Assembly: GCF_016786355.1 (NCBI RefSeq)
Contig: NZ_JADWYX010000099.1
Span: forward strand, 2,690 to 35,427
Length of the DNA stretch: 32,738 nucleotides
Direction: 5' to 3'
Source: Frankia sp. AgB1.9
GTDB lineage: Bacteria > Actinomycetota > Actinomycetes > Frankiales > Frankiaceae
In this document: piece after piece, positions 1 to 8,537 of the stretch
Position numbering within the stretch: position 1 is the stretch's first letter
How the letters are laid out: each line of letters opens with the position of its first letter
Made by a program: the position numbers and the translations under genes
The notes under the pieces: generated by a model
Seen by the model: only the letters and a program-made list of their open reading frames with translations
Told to the model about the DNA's origin: nothing
Databases searched by the model: none

Positions 1-159
1 GTCCCGGCTACCAGCCGGGCCCTGGCCGGCCCGTGCCGGCGCCCGGCCGGCCGGTGCCCGGCCCCGCGCCGGGGCCCCCCCCCCGGGGCGGGTCGGCGCC
101 GCCCGCCCCGCCGCCCCCCCTCCCCCGGCCGCCCCCGGGCGGCGGCGGCGAGGGAAGAG
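1..159. other. low-complexity GC-only window start, no gene
   Basis: This stretch is almost purely G and C, with runs of eight or more C and degenerate GGCCGG/GCCCGG blocks, up to the stop codon of the ferredoxin gene. It resembles a badly resolved contig end more than natural sequence, because the homopolymer density drops sharply once the ferredoxin gene begins. Nothing can be annotated here. A natural GC-rich intergenic hairpin remains possible. Confidence 0.6.
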
Positions 160-348
160 CTAGTCGACGATCTTGATGGCCTGCTTCGGGCAGGCCCGCA
201 CGGCCTTCTCGATGTCCGGCCGCAGCGACTCGTCGGGCTCCTCTTCGACGGAGAGGTACTCGTTGTCGTCCAGCTCGAAAACTGACGGGACGAGTCCGAC
301 ACAGATCGCATTGCTCTCACAGACGTCGAAGTCGACGACGACCTTCAT
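160..348 (-). CDS. [3Fe-4S] ferredoxin
   Basis: A 62-residue acidic ferredoxin. Cys10, Cys16 and Cys53 (the last followed by Pro) are the only cysteines. The gap C-x5-C plus a distal C-P is the pattern of single-cluster [3Fe-4S] ferredoxins, in which the second Cys of the usual CxxCxxC is absent. In actinomycetes this family normally passes electrons to cytochrome P450s, but no P450 gene is in the window; one may lie to the left. The ATG start has a strong GGAGG about seven bases upstream. The gene diverges from the acyl-CoA synthetase at 505, so the 150-base gap must hold both promoters. The family call is firm; the redox partner is unknown. Confidence 0.9.
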   Translation of the reverse strand: MKVVVDFDVCESNAICVGLVPSVFELDDNEYLSVEEEPDESLRPDIEKAVRACPKQAIKIVD

Positions 349-504
349 GATCTGCCTCCTTCAGGGTGCTCCTCGCGTGGCGTCGCCTTATCAAACCGCA
401 TATGCCCGGGTGGGGGGAGGAGGAGCACCCTCGACCGGACGAACCTGCTGGACCTGGGCGTACCTTCAAGATCGTCGCGGCGGTTCGGGTGTCGTGAGGG
501 CATA

Positions 505-1980
505 TTGGATACATTTCGGGTCATGCTCGCGGACACGGTACGGGCGGCGGCGCGACGGTTCGGCGCCGCGACGGCGTTCGTCGACCCGGACGGGACGCCG
601 CTGTCGTTCGCCGGCCTGGACGACGGGTCGGACGCGGTCGCGGTGGGGCTCGCGGCCCGCGGCCTGGGGCCGGGGGGCCGGTTGGTGCTGCGGCTTCCGT
701 CGACCAGCCGCTACGTCCTCGCCTACGCCGCCGCGGCCAAGCTCGCCGCCGTGACCGCCGGGGTGAACCCGGTGCTCGCGGCGCCGGAGCAGGACCGGCT
801 CACCGAGCTCGCGGACCCGCGCCTGGTCCTCACCGACCCGGCCGAGGTCGACGAGCTGGCCGCGGCCGGCGCCAGGCTGCTGGCCGCGGGCACGGCGACC
901 CCGCCCGCCCCGTTGCCCGCGGACGCCAACCGACCGGTCGCGATCGTGTTCACCTCGGGCACGACCGGGACGCCGAAGGCCGCGGTCTTCACCGAACGCC
1001 AGCTGCGGGCCGTCACTGAGATCGACACCGGCGGCGCCTGGGCGGACCGGCCGGGCGAGCCGGCGCTGGCCGCCACCCAGTTCGCCCACGTCGGGTTCAT
1101 GACGAAGCTGCCCTGGTACCTGCGCCGCGGCCTGCGGATGCTCATCCAGGGCCGCTGGCGGGCCCGGGACACCCTCGCCCTGCTGGCCGAGCACAGGATG
1201 ACGACCGTCAACGCCGTCGCTCCGCAGCTTGCGCTGCTGCTGCGGGTGCCTGACTTCGACACGTTCGACCTCAGCGCCGTCAAGCTGATCGTCGCCGGGG
1301 CCGCCGCGTCCCCTCCGGCGCTCGTCGAGGAGGCCCGCCGCCGGCTGCGCGCCCCGTACAGCGTCCGGTACTCGTCCACCGAATCCGGTGGCTGCGGGCT
1401 CGGCACCGCACCGGACGCAGACGACGACGAGGCGCTGTTCACGATCGGCCGGCCGCGGCCCGGCATCGAGTGCGAGATCCGGGACGACGACGGCCGGGGG
1501 GCACCCGACGGCGAGATCGGCGAGCTGTGGCTGCGCACCCCGAGCGCCTTCGCCGGCTACTGGCGGGACCCGGCGACGACCGCGGCCACCCTGGTCGACG
1601 GCTGGGTCCGCACCGGCGACCTCGGCCGGCGCGACGAGCGCGGTCTCGTCCGGCTGGTCGGGCGGCGCAAGGAGATGTTCATCCGCGGCGGCTACAACGT
1701 CTACCCGGCGGAGGTCGAGGCCGCGCTCGGCACTCATCCGGCCGTCGCTCAGTGCGCCGTCATCCCGCGCCTCGACCCGGTGATGGGCGAGATCGGCGTC
1801 GCTGTCGTCGTCCTGCGCGACGGCGCGGCGCCTCCGACCCTGGCGGACCTGCGCGCCCATCTCGCCCCGGTCCTGGCCCGTTACAAGCTTCCCGAGGACG
1901 TCCGGATCGTCGCGTCGCTGCCACTGACCGCCGTCCACAAGCTCGACCGCGCCGCCCTCGCCGCGCAGCTCGCCCTCTGA
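505..1980 (+). CDS. AMP-dependent acyl-CoA synthetase/ligase (ANL superfamily)
   Basis: An adenylate-forming enzyme of up to 491 residues that should activate a carboxylic acid as acyl-AMP and then transfer it to CoA. All ANL landmarks are visible: the phosphate-binding TSGTTGTPK loop near residues 150-158, YSSTESG near 290, the WVRTGDLG aspartate near 370, the GRRKEMFIRGGYNVYP hinge region near 385-400, and the catalytic lysine K479 near the C-terminus. At about 490 residues it is a normal, slightly short member. The start is ambiguous: TTG at 505 has GAGGG four bases upstream, whereas the in-frame ATG at 523 has no clear ribosome site; they differ by six residues. Substrate cannot be read from sequence. 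It diverges from a P450-type ferredoxin, which would fit a lipid or xenobiotic oxidation locus. Confidence 0.92.
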   Translation: MDTFRVMLADTVRAAARRFGAATAFVDPDGTPLSFAGLDDGSDAVAVGLAARGLGPGGRLVLRLPSTSRYVLAYAAAAKLAAVTAGVNPVLAAPEQDRLTELADPRLVLTDPAEVDELAAAGARLLAAGTATPPAPLPADANRPVAIVFTSGTTGTPKAAVFTERQLRAVTEIDTGGAWADRPGEPALAATQFAHVGFMTKLPWYLRRGLRMLIQGRWRARDTLALLAEHRMTTVNAVAPQLALLLRVPDFDTFDLSAVKLIVAGAAASPPALVEEARRRLRAPYSVRYSSTESGGCGLGTAPDADDDEALFTIGRPRPGIECEIRDDDGRGAPDGEIGELWLRTPSAFAGYWRDPATTAATLVDGWVRTGDLGRRDERGLVRLVGRRKEMFIRGGYNVYPAEVEAALGTHPAVAQCAVIPRLDPVMGEIGVAVVVLRDGAAPPTLADLRAHLAPVLARYKLPEDVRIVASLPLTAVHKLDRAALAAQLAL

Positions 1981-2312
1981 TGTCGCTTCTGGCGTTCAGG
2001 AACCAATGCCGCCTCAGCGGAAAGCATGGCCCGGCCCGGTCCGGTCCGGCGCCGTCATGATCGCCGTTTCGGCCCTCGGACGGTCGTAATCCGGGCTCGA
2101 TCACAACCACCCGAGGGCCGAAACGGCGATCAAGCACCGGGACGAGACGGGTGGGCCCTGGCGGGACCGGCATTGGGTATGACAGCGCTGGTGACGGCGG
2201 CCCCACACGCCGATCGCCCCGCATCCCGGCCATGCGGACCCGGTGGTCGGGTCCCGGCCGTGATACGGGGCGACAGGAATCGTTCGGCGACAGGGCTGGT
2301 TCGGCGGGGATG
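1981..2312. other. intergenic region between convergent genes, holds a palindromic repeat
   Basis: This gap of about 330 bases separates the acyl-CoA synthetase from the convergent acidic-protein gene. Frames inside it are short and arginine-rich with no recognisable product. Its one clear structure is the 22-base inverted repeat described separately. It is presumably a shared termination region. Confidence 0.6.
2058..2132. repeat. 22-bp perfect inverted repeat (long hairpin)
   Basis: The left arm at 2058-2079 begins TGATCGCCGTTTCGG, and the right arm at 2111-2132 is its exact reverse complement, with 31 bases between. Pairing continues imperfectly into the spacer, for example GG.GT..ATC against its counterpart, so the transcript could fold into one long hairpin. 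It sits between two convergent genes and could act as a bidirectional terminator, although there is no T-tract. A perfect 22-base match with degraded inner arms also fits a small palindromic repeat or MITE-like element dispersed in the genome; only one copy is in this window. Confidence 0.85.
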
Positions 2313-3302
2313 TCAGCGGTTGCTGAGGACCTTCTCGAAGAAGTCGCGGTAGCCGCGCAGAGCCTTGCGGAGGTCTTCGGTGGAGGGCTCTCCGTGCGTG
2401 CGCCACGCGTCGCGCAGCCCGGTGTGCTCGCGGTTGATCTGCTCGGTCAGCGCCCGCACGGCGTCCTCGACGAGCTGGTCGGCCTTCTCGACCGCCTCGC
2501 GAGGGTGATCCACGAACTCCATCAGCACCTGCCGCCAGTCGCCGGGCTGCTCCTTCGCACCGGCAGCGGGCTGCTCGGGTCCGTCCGTACCGGCGTCCGT
2601 ACCGGTGTCCGTACCCGCGTCCGCGCCGGTGGCCGAGGCGTCCGCCGCGACGGCCGGGCCGTCCGGGGGGTCGGCGACGAAGTCGTCCGCGACAGGCTCG
2701 TCCACCCGGCCGTCCTCGGTGGCGGCGCCGAGGCCGACCGGCGGCGTCGAAGCCTCCGCGTCGACCGGCTCCGCCTCGTCGACCGGGTCGACGTGCTCGT
2801 CGCCGTAGGTGTCGCTCGGGACGACGGCCTCGTCCACCGGGGCCGCGGCGGCGACGGGCTCATCCGCCGGCGGGACCGCCGACGCCTCGTCGTCCGACGA
2901 GTTGACGATCACGGGCTCGTCGAAGGGCGCGGCGGGGGTGACGGCCACGGGCTCGCCGAACGGCTTGGCGGCCGCGTTCTCGTCGGCCGGGGTCTCGTCC
3001 AGAGCCTCGTCGCCCAGCCCCTTGTCGTTCAATGCCCAGTCGTCCAAGGCCTTGTCGTCCAGCGCCTTGTCGTCCAGGGCCTTGTCGTCCAGAGCGGTGG
3101 CCTCCGGCTCGTCCACCCGGCTGTCGGGGGTCTCGTCGGTGTCGACGTCCGCGGTCTGCGAAGCCGGCTTGTGCTCGGCCGTCCGGGCCGGGTAGGTGAA
3201 CGGCGGCTCCGCGCCGGCGTCCTCGCCGGTGGGCTGGAGCGGCGACTCGGTCTCGTGCGACTCGGCCTCGTCCCTCAGGTGCAGGCGGTCCGACAGGCTC
3301 AT
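2313..3302 (-). CDS. acidic repeat protein with C-terminal domain shared with its upstream neighbour
   Basis: A 329-residue, strongly acidic protein without signal peptide or membrane segment. Residues 70-104 are seven pentapeptides of the type ALDDK, and residues 225-240 repeat GTD(A/T). Most of residues 1-250 is low-complexity Asp/Glu/Ala/Pro, probably disordered. Residues 254-327 form a helical domain with FVDHP, ADQL, TEDLR and GYRDFF. The same elements (FVDDP, ADQL, TEHLR, HYREPF) occur in the membrane protein encoded 93 bases upstream on the same strand. The ATG has GGAG at good spacing. Function unknown; co-transcription with the neighbour and a shared helical domain suggest that the two proteins act together, possibly at the membrane. 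Confidence 0.8.
   Translation of the reverse strand: MSLSDRLHLRDEAESHETESPLQPTGEDAGAEPPFTYPARTAEHKPASQTADVDTDETPDSRVDEPEATALDDKALDDKALDDKALDDWALNDKGLGDEALDETPADENAAAKPFGEPVAVTPAAPFDEPVIVNSSDDEASAVPPADEPVAAAAPVDEAVVPSDTYGDEHVDPVDEAEPVDAEASTPPVGLGAATEDGRVDEPVADDFVADPPDGPAVAADASATGADAGTDTGTDAGTDGPEQPAAGAKEQPGDWRQVLMEFVDHPREAVEKADQLVEDAVRALTEQINREHTGLRDAWRTHGEPSTEDLRKALRGYRDFFEKVLSNR
2991..3095 (-). repeat. 15-bp tandem coding repeat (ALDDK pentapeptides)
   Basis: Seven consecutive 15-base units, read on the minus strand, encode ALDDK x3, then ALDDW, ALNDK, GLGDE and ALDET. The first three units are nearly identical in DNA and the others have drifted, as expected of a slippage-generated array that began expanding at one end. 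It lies in the acidic, probably disordered part of the protein. Confidence 0.85.
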
Positions 3303-3395
3303 GGCGTCTTCTCCTTGTGCTCGGGATAGGAAATTCGGTCGGCCGGGCCGTGGCCGGGACTTGGCGCCCCGGCCCCAGACGGCGCGGCGGTCCGG

Positions 3396-3986
3396 TCAGG
3401 CCAGGGCCGCCGGGCGGTTCGAGCTCTCGGTCGCCGCCGGCTTGGCGGCACCGTCCACGAGCCAGCTGAACGGCTCGCGGTAGTGGACGAAGGCGGCCCG
3501 CAGGTGCTCGGTGCCCTCGCCGTCGCCCTCGCTGGCCGCCTCGTCGTTGGCCTGCCGGTACGGCCCGACGACGGCGGGACGGTCGGCGGCCAACAGTTCG
3601 GCGCGCTCGTCGAAGCTCTCGACGGGGTAGCCGCGGGTGCGCATGACCTCGGTGATGAGCTGGTCCGCCTGCCGGGTGGCCGCAGTCGGGTCGTCGACGA
3701 AGAAGGCCTGCAGCTCGTCCCAGCGGGCCGTGTAGTCCGCGCGCTCGTTCTCGTCGAGCGGGCGGATTTCGAGGCCATCACGGCGGCGCGCGATTTCGGC
3801 GAGCCTGCGCTCGGCCGTCTGCCGGTCACCGGTCTGTTCCACCGCGCGGTCGTATTCCGGGCCGAATCTGCGGCGCAGCGCGTGCGTTCCGCCGCCGCGC
3901 TGGGCGAGCCGGTGCACGAATACGACGGCGAGAACCGCCAGCGCAATCACACAGAGAGCCAGAATAATCCATCCCAATGCCGACAC
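3396..3986 (-). CDS. single-pass membrane protein with conserved cytoplasmic helical domain
   Basis: A 196-residue protein with one membrane helix at about residues 4-24, followed by an Arg-rich stretch and a soluble domain of about 150 residues. The segment with FGPEYD, TAERRLAEI, RWDELQAFFVDDP and ADQL resembles a hypothetical family common in actinomycetes; I know no function for it. GTG at 3986 is chosen because GGAGGAAA lies directly upstream at normal spacing and the hydrophobic helix begins immediately; the longer open frame back to 4022 would add 12 polar residues. It is first of two genes, with the acidic protein 93 bases downstream. The shared FVD-P/ADQL and TE-LR elements make the two products partial paralogues. 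Confidence 0.82.
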   Translation of the reverse strand: MSALGWIILALCVIALAVLAVVFVHRLAQRGGGTHALRRRFGPEYDRAVEQTGDRQTAERRLAEIARRRDGLEIRPLDENERADYTARWDELQAFFVDDPTAATRQADQLITEVMRTRGYPVESFDERAELLAADRPAVVGPYRQANDEAASEGDGEGTEHLRAAFVHYREPFSWLVDGAAKPAATESSNRPAALA

Positions 3987-4251
3987 GGCGTTTCCTCCGT
4001 ACGATCGCTGCCTGCCTGTCACGTTCGCCCGTTACGTCCGCACCGGTACCCGGGACTTTGGGGGACAAACTCTGGAATCTCCCTCAGGTGAAAACAGGAC
4101 CGGTGGGCTCCACCCCGAGGGGTGACCGTCCCGCCGCGCGGACGTCCTGGTCGGGTGCGGTGCGCGGGTTGGCCGGGTCTGGGTGGGTGTGCGCCGCCGG
4201 TCTTTCGGGGACGAACCCCTCAGGCGGGGTGAATCTGCGAAGGGGCGGCAC

Positions 4252-5036
4252 GTGACAACGACGCAGGACTCGTCCTCACCGGGCGGGACGTCCGCACCGA
4301 CCACGAGCCCGCCGCAGGTCGAGGCCGCGCGGTCCCGCGCGCTCGAGGTGCTACGCACCAACGACAGCGGGGGATTCACCCGGCCCTCCGCGCGCCTTTA
4401 CCCGCATCAGTGGCTCTGGGACAGCTGTTTCGTCGCCATTGGCCTGCGTCATGTGGACGTCGAGCGCGCCGTCGACGAGGTGATGTCACTGTTCGCCGGG
4501 CAGTGGCCGAACGGAATGCTGCCGCACATCAGGTTCTGTCCGGCGCAGGGCGAGCCTTACCACGCGGACGCGGGACTGTGGCGGGTGCGCAGCGAGGTCG
4601 AGAATCCTCCGGCGCCGGAGACCAGTGGCGTCACTCAGCCGCCACTGGTCGCCGAGGCGGTGGCCCGGGTCGGCGAGCTGATTACGCCGGCACCCTGGCG
4701 CCCGAGCAGGCCGGGCGGCTCGCCGGGCAGCTCTTCGGACCGCGCTGGGCCGGGCGGTACGGGCCGGCCAGCCTGCCCCTCGACGCTCCCGAGTTCGACC
4801 CGGCCCGCTACTGGCGCGGACCGGTTTGGCCGATGGTGAACTGGCTGCTCGTAGACGGGCTGAACCGATCGGGGCACGTCTCCGAGGCGCGGAGGCTGCG
4901 GGCCGAGACCATCGGGATGGTCGCCGGCTCCGGGCGGCCCTACGAGTACTACTCGCCCCTCGACGGTGGCGGCCACGGCGCGCCCGACTTCGCGCCCACC
5001 GCCGCGGTGTTCCTCGACCTGACCCAGGCCCGATGA
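4252..5036 (+). pseudogene. MGH1-type glycoside hydrolase, internal deletion and frameshift
   Basis: Two pieces of one glycosidase lie in different frames. The first, from GTG 4252 (AAGGGG upstream), carries PHQWLWDSCFVAIGL, QWPNGMLPHI and the TQPPLVAEAV helix, and loses homology near 4680. The second frame picks up at about 4680 with YAGTLAPEQAGRLAG and continues through LPLDAPEFDPARYW, RGPVWPMVNWLL and YEYYSPLDG to the stop at 5036. These are the N- and C-terminal parts of the (alpha/alpha)6-barrel hydrolases related to mannosylglycerate hydrolase and GH63. Intact relatives have, from memory, more than 400 residues; here the two parts sum to about 260, so the barrel centre is missing as well as the frame. 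A sequencing slip could explain the shift but not the loss; assembly collapse could explain both. Confidence 0.8.
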
Positions 5037-5054
5037 CGGGTGCCCGCCCGGGGG

Positions 5055-7850
5055 TCAGGCGGTGAGGGAGACCGCGAGCAGGGCGGTGTCGTCGTCGTGG
5101 CTGCCTCGGGCCAGGGCGGCGAGCGCCCGTTCGCACAGGTCCTCGGGCCCGGTCGCTCCGGCGGCGGCGCCGCGCAGCAGGGCCATCCCGTCGTCGACCG
5201 AGCGGTCCCGGTCCTCGACCAGGCCGTCGGTGTACAGCAGCAGGATGCTGCCCGCGGCGAACGGCACCACCGTCTCGGAGTAGCTCGTGCCAGCGGCCCC
5301 GGCGCCCAGCGGCGGCCCTGGCTCGACCGTCACGAAACTCGGCTCGCCGCCGTGCGGGGGCACCACCAGGGGCGGCAGATGGCCGGCCGAGGCGACGCGC
5401 AGCTCGCGGGCCACGGGATCGAGGACCGCCATCGCCACGGTGGTGATCTGCTCCTGTTCGAGCCGGCTCACCGCCGCGTCCAGCTGCACGAGGACCGTCT
5501 CGGCCGGCAGTCCGGCGGCCGCGTTCGCCCGGGCGAACGCCCGCAGCTGGCCCATCGTCGCCGCCGCCTGGATGCCACGCCCCATCACGTCGCCGATCAC
5601 CAGGGCGATCGTGCCGTCCTCCGGGGTCAGCACGTCGTACCAGTCGCCGCCGACGAGCGAGCCGGCGCCGGCCGGCAGGTAACGCCAGGCGAACTCGACG
5701 CCGTCGACCCGCGGCAGCCGCTGGGGCAGCAGGATGCGCTGCAACGTCAGCGCGGTCTGGCGTTCCTGCTGATACTGGCGGGCGTGCGCGAGCGCCACCG
5801 AGGCCCGGTCGGCGACGTCGCCCACCAGGCTCACGTCGTCCGCCGGGAACCCCGCCGACCGGCGCAGTCCGAGCACGGCGACCGTGGCGCCACCGATCCG
5901 CAGCGGGACGGCGAGCACACCAGGCGGTGCGGCCGAGGGCACGGCGGCGAGCTCGCCGGTAAGCGCGAACGGCTGGGCCGACAGGGGAGCCGACGGGGGA
6001 GACGTGGTGGCCGGCCCGCCGAAGGACGTGCCGCGCCGGGCCACGAGGCGCATCGCCGGGGTCTGACGCGGGTCCAGCGGCCGGGGCTCGTCGCCCCCGG
6101 CGCCAGAGCCCGTCTCGGCAGCCAGCCACGCTTCCTTGTCCGGTTCGTGCAGGTACACCGCGGCGTAGTCGGCGAGGTCGGGGACGACGAGCCGGACCAG
6201 CTGGCGCAGCGTCTCGTCCTCGTCGAGCCGGGCGGTCAGCCGCTCGGTCGCCGTCGCGAGGAAGCTCATCCTGGCCCGGGCCGCCCGCTCGGCGGCGAAC
6301 AGCCTGGCCCGCTCCAGCGCCAGCGCGCACTGCGCGGCGAGCGTCTCGGCGAACAGCCGGTCCTGCGGGCCGAACAGGCGCGGGTAGTCGAAGGAGAACC
6401 GCAACGCGCCGAGCACCTCGCCGCCGGCGGACAGCGGCAGCGCGCACAGCGACACGGTGCCCGGCTCCAGCTCGCGCAGCAGGGGGAAGCGGTCCCGCGT
6501 CTCGTGGACGGACTCCAGCCAGACCGCCTCGCCCTCGCGGATCGCCTCGGCGGCCGGCAGCGCGGCGTCCCGCCGCTCGGCGCGCAGCTGGGCCACCAGC
6601 TCCTGCGGGTAGCCGACGGCGCCTGGCACGGCGAGCAGCTCGGGGCCCTGCGGCACCAGCAGGCTGCCGCCGCTCGCGCCGAGCGCGGCGACGCCCTCGG
6701 CCAAGACCACCTCGGCGACCTGCTCCGGCCGCGTCGTCGACGCGAGCGCCGCGGTGACCACCTGCAGGCTGGAGCCCCGCTCGGCGGCCCGCCGGGCGGC
6801 GGAGGCCTCCGTCAGGGCGCCGAGCAGGAACTCCTCGAAGGTGGGCGTCACGGGCGGCTGCTCGCCCCGGCCGGCGGCGCGCAGCTGGGTGACGAGTGAG
6901 GAGATGTACCAGTGGCGGAAGGCCCGGTGGGTCGGCGGGGTCTCCACGGTCAGCAGCCGGGCGGCGCGGGCGTACTCGTCCGCCCGGTCGATCGCGGCCA
7001 GGTACTCCTCGGCCGCGTCGGCCGCGGACACCGGCAGCACCAGCTCCAGGGAGGTACGTGGCCGGCCCGACGCGGCGGCGGTCAGCGCCTGGCGGCGGAT
7101 CGCCTGGCGCGGCTCGACGAACGTGGTGGCGACCACGGAGATCAGCTCCGTCAGCCGCGGCGAGACGGCCGCGGTCTCGCCGCTGGCCGCCCCGCGGGAA
7201 GCCAGGGTGAACTCGCGGACGAGGTTGTCGACGTGGCCCTTGGCGGCCAGCAGCAGGTCGGTCGGTACGTCGCCGAGCCGGACGCGGAAGCGTTGCGGCG
7301 GGCGCCCCTCGGCCCGCGCCCGCGCCGGGTCGGCGGCGTCGATCCGGGCGCCGGCCGGCTCAGGCACCTGGTCGACCGGCGTCGGGCCCAGTTCGGCCGC
7401 GCCGTCGTCGCGGTAGCCCCGTCTGGGCGCCGCGGCGGCTCCGGCGGCGGCGAACTCGGCCCAGATGACCTTCCCGCCGCCCTCGGCGGTGGTGCCCCAG
7501 CGGGTCGCCACCTGGTCCAGGATCAGGATTCCGCGCCCGGTCAGGGACTCGGCGCCCGCGCGTCCGCGCAGTGGGGCTACCGGGCTCGCGTCCGCGACCT
7601 CCAGCCGTAGCCCGCCGTGGGCCGTCAGCAGCCGCAGGGTGACCGGCGCCGCGCCGTGCAGCAGCGCGTTCGTCAGGAGCTCGCCGGCGACCAGGGTGAC
7701 GTCCGTCTGCAGTGCGCGCAGCGACGGCTCGGCGCCGGACAGCGTCGCCGCGACCAGTCGCCGGGAGCGCGACACGGCTCTCGCGTCGCTGTCCGCGTCG
7801 ATGCAGACATCGACGAGGATCTCTCCGTCCGCGGCCGCCGAGCTCCCCAC
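5055..7850 (-). CDS. multidomain RsbW-like ATPase / GAF / SpoIIE-type PP2C phosphatase
   Basis: A 931-residue regulator. Residues 12-135 are an RsbW-type GHKL ATPase (N-box ELLTNALLHG, later LTGRGI and RWG). Residues 185-350 are an alpha-helical region of unknown type. About 360-520 and 530-690 are two GAF-like sensory domains. Residues 700-931 are a SpoIIE-type Mn/Mg phosphatase with GGDWYD, GDVMGRG, SAGHLPP, YTDGLVE and DDDTALL, so the metal-binding aspartates are kept. In partner-switching systems the kinase phosphorylates an anti-sigma antagonist and the phosphatase reverses this; here both sit in one chain. No antagonist or sigma factor gene is adjacent, so the target is unknown. The GTG start has a weak AGGGA close by. 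No membrane segments, so probably cytoplasmic. Confidence 0.92.
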   Translation of the reverse strand: MGSSAAADGEILVDVCIDADSDARAVSRSRRLVAATLSGAEPSLRALQTDVTLVAGELLTNALLHGAAPVTLRLLTAHGGLRLEVADASPVAPLRGRAGAESLTGRGILILDQVATRWGTTAEGGGKVIWAEFAAAGAAAAPRRGYRDDGAAELGPTPVDQVPEPAGARIDAADPARARAEGRPPQRFRVRLGDVPTDLLLAAKGHVDNLVREFTLASRGAASGETAAVSPRLTELISVVATTFVEPRQAIRRQALTAAASGRPRTSLELVLPVSAADAAEEYLAAIDRADEYARAARLLTVETPPTHRAFRHWYISSLVTQLRAAGRGEQPPVTPTFEEFLLGALTEASAARRAAERGSSLQVVTAALASTTRPEQVAEVVLAEGVAALGASGGSLLVPQGPELLAVPGAVGYPQELVAQLRAERRDAALPAAEAIREGEAVWLESVHETRDRFPLLRELEPGTVSLCALPLSAGGEVLGALRFSFDYPRLFGPQDRLFAETLAAQCALALERARLFAAERAARARMSFLATATERLTARLDEDETLRQLVRLVVPDLADYAAVYLHEPDKEAWLAAETGSGAGGDEPRPLDPRQTPAMRLVARRGTSFGGPATTSPPSAPLSAQPFALTGELAAVPSAAPPGVLAVPLRIGGATVAVLGLRRSAGFPADDVSLVGDVADRASVALAHARQYQQERQTALTLQRILLPQRLPRVDGVEFAWRYLPAGAGSLVGGDWYDVLTPEDGTIALVIGDVMGRGIQAAATMGQLRAFARANAAAGLPAETVLVQLDAAVSRLEQEQITTVAMAVLDPVARELRVASAGHLPPLVVPPHGGEPSFVTVEPGPPLGAGAAGTSYSETVVPFAAGSILLLYTDGLVEDRDRSVDDGMALLRGAAAGATGPEDLCERALAALARGSHDDDTALLAVSLTA

Positions 7851-8060
7851 CGTCCCTAGACCTCGCTCGCCCCCGTGCGGGGACCACCGGCGCAGCTGCT
7901 CGCTCGGGCGGTCACTGCGCGTCCCCCAGGTTGGTTGGCGCGCCGCCGAGCCTGTCGCTCACCTGCATGCCCGTCGATCACCTGGTATCCGACCGTACAC
8001 CGATTCAATGAGGTTGAGCCCGATCGGGCGAGGTGAGCCGGTCCAGGCGGTGCGGCCGGC
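7851..8060. other. short intergenic region with a perfect 12-bp palindrome
   Basis: Between two minus-strand genes. GCCCGATCGGGC at 8018-8029 is a perfect 12-base palindrome just past the stop of the DUF6458 gene, so it could be that gene's terminator stem or an operator for the phosphatase gene downstream. No T-tract follows. No coding frame is supported here. Confidence 0.4.
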
Positions 8061-8372
8061 TCACGGCATCGGGCGGTAGTTCGTGGTGGTCACCCGGCGG
8101 CGGAACCGCGCGGCGCGGTTCACCGGCACGTTGTCGTAGACCTGGACATCGGACTCCTGGTCCGGGTAGGCGACCGGCGCGTTGTCCTGGTAGACGACGC
8201 GCTGCCGCCGGCGCGGGGCGAACAGGAAGAGGTCGAGAATGATTCCGGCGGCGCCCGCCAGCATCAGCACGACTCCGATCACGGCGATGTCGAGACCGGA
8301 GATCGAGACGTTGACGGCGAACGTGAGGATCGCGCCGACCGCGATGAGGAAGATGCCGGCACCGATGCCCAT
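8061..8372 (-). CDS. DUF6458 family small membrane protein
   Basis: A 103-residue protein beginning MGIGAGIFLIAVG, the typical opening of the actinobacterial DUF6458 family. Two membrane helices at about 3-21 and 28-50 are followed by an RRRQR stop-transfer cluster and a polar, arginine-containing tail, so the tail is probably cytoplasmic. AGGGAG lies at good spacing before the ATG. The function of the family is not known. It stands alone: the next minus-strand gene upstream ends 200 bases away behind a hairpin. Confidence 0.85.
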   Translation of the reverse strand: MGIGAGIFLIAVGAILTFAVNVSISGLDIAVIGVVLMLAGAAGIILDLFLFAPRRRQRVVYQDNAPVAYPDQESDVQVYDNVPVNRAARFRRRVTTTNYRPMP

Positions 8373-8537
8373 CGTGTGCTCCCTTCGGCCGTGCCTCCGG
8401 GCTGGAGACGATCACGTCCTGCATACCCGAGGAGATCGGTGCTATTCGACCGACACCGGCCGAGAAAAGAATCCGCGCGCCAGGGCGCCGCGCCATTTCT
8501 TTGGCCGGGGCGCCTACCTGCGGTTTCGCGCTGTAGA

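Noticed and set aside
60..140. Poly-C/G tracts as a structured element or origin
   Set aside because: They occur only at the window ends and look like low-quality contig termini.
466..1938. Long open frame on the minus strand opposite the acyl-CoA synthetase
   Set aside because: Arg/Gly-rich shadow of a gene with clear motifs; an artefact of high GC.
2991..3095. CRISPR-like array
   Set aside because: The 15-base units are in frame, without spacers, and encode a protein repeat.
5040..6899. 619-codon open frame on the plus strand opposite the SpoIIE-type phosphatase
   Set aside because: Composition is Arg/Gln/Gly-rich with no recognisable domain, while the minus-strand frame has complete catalytic motifs.
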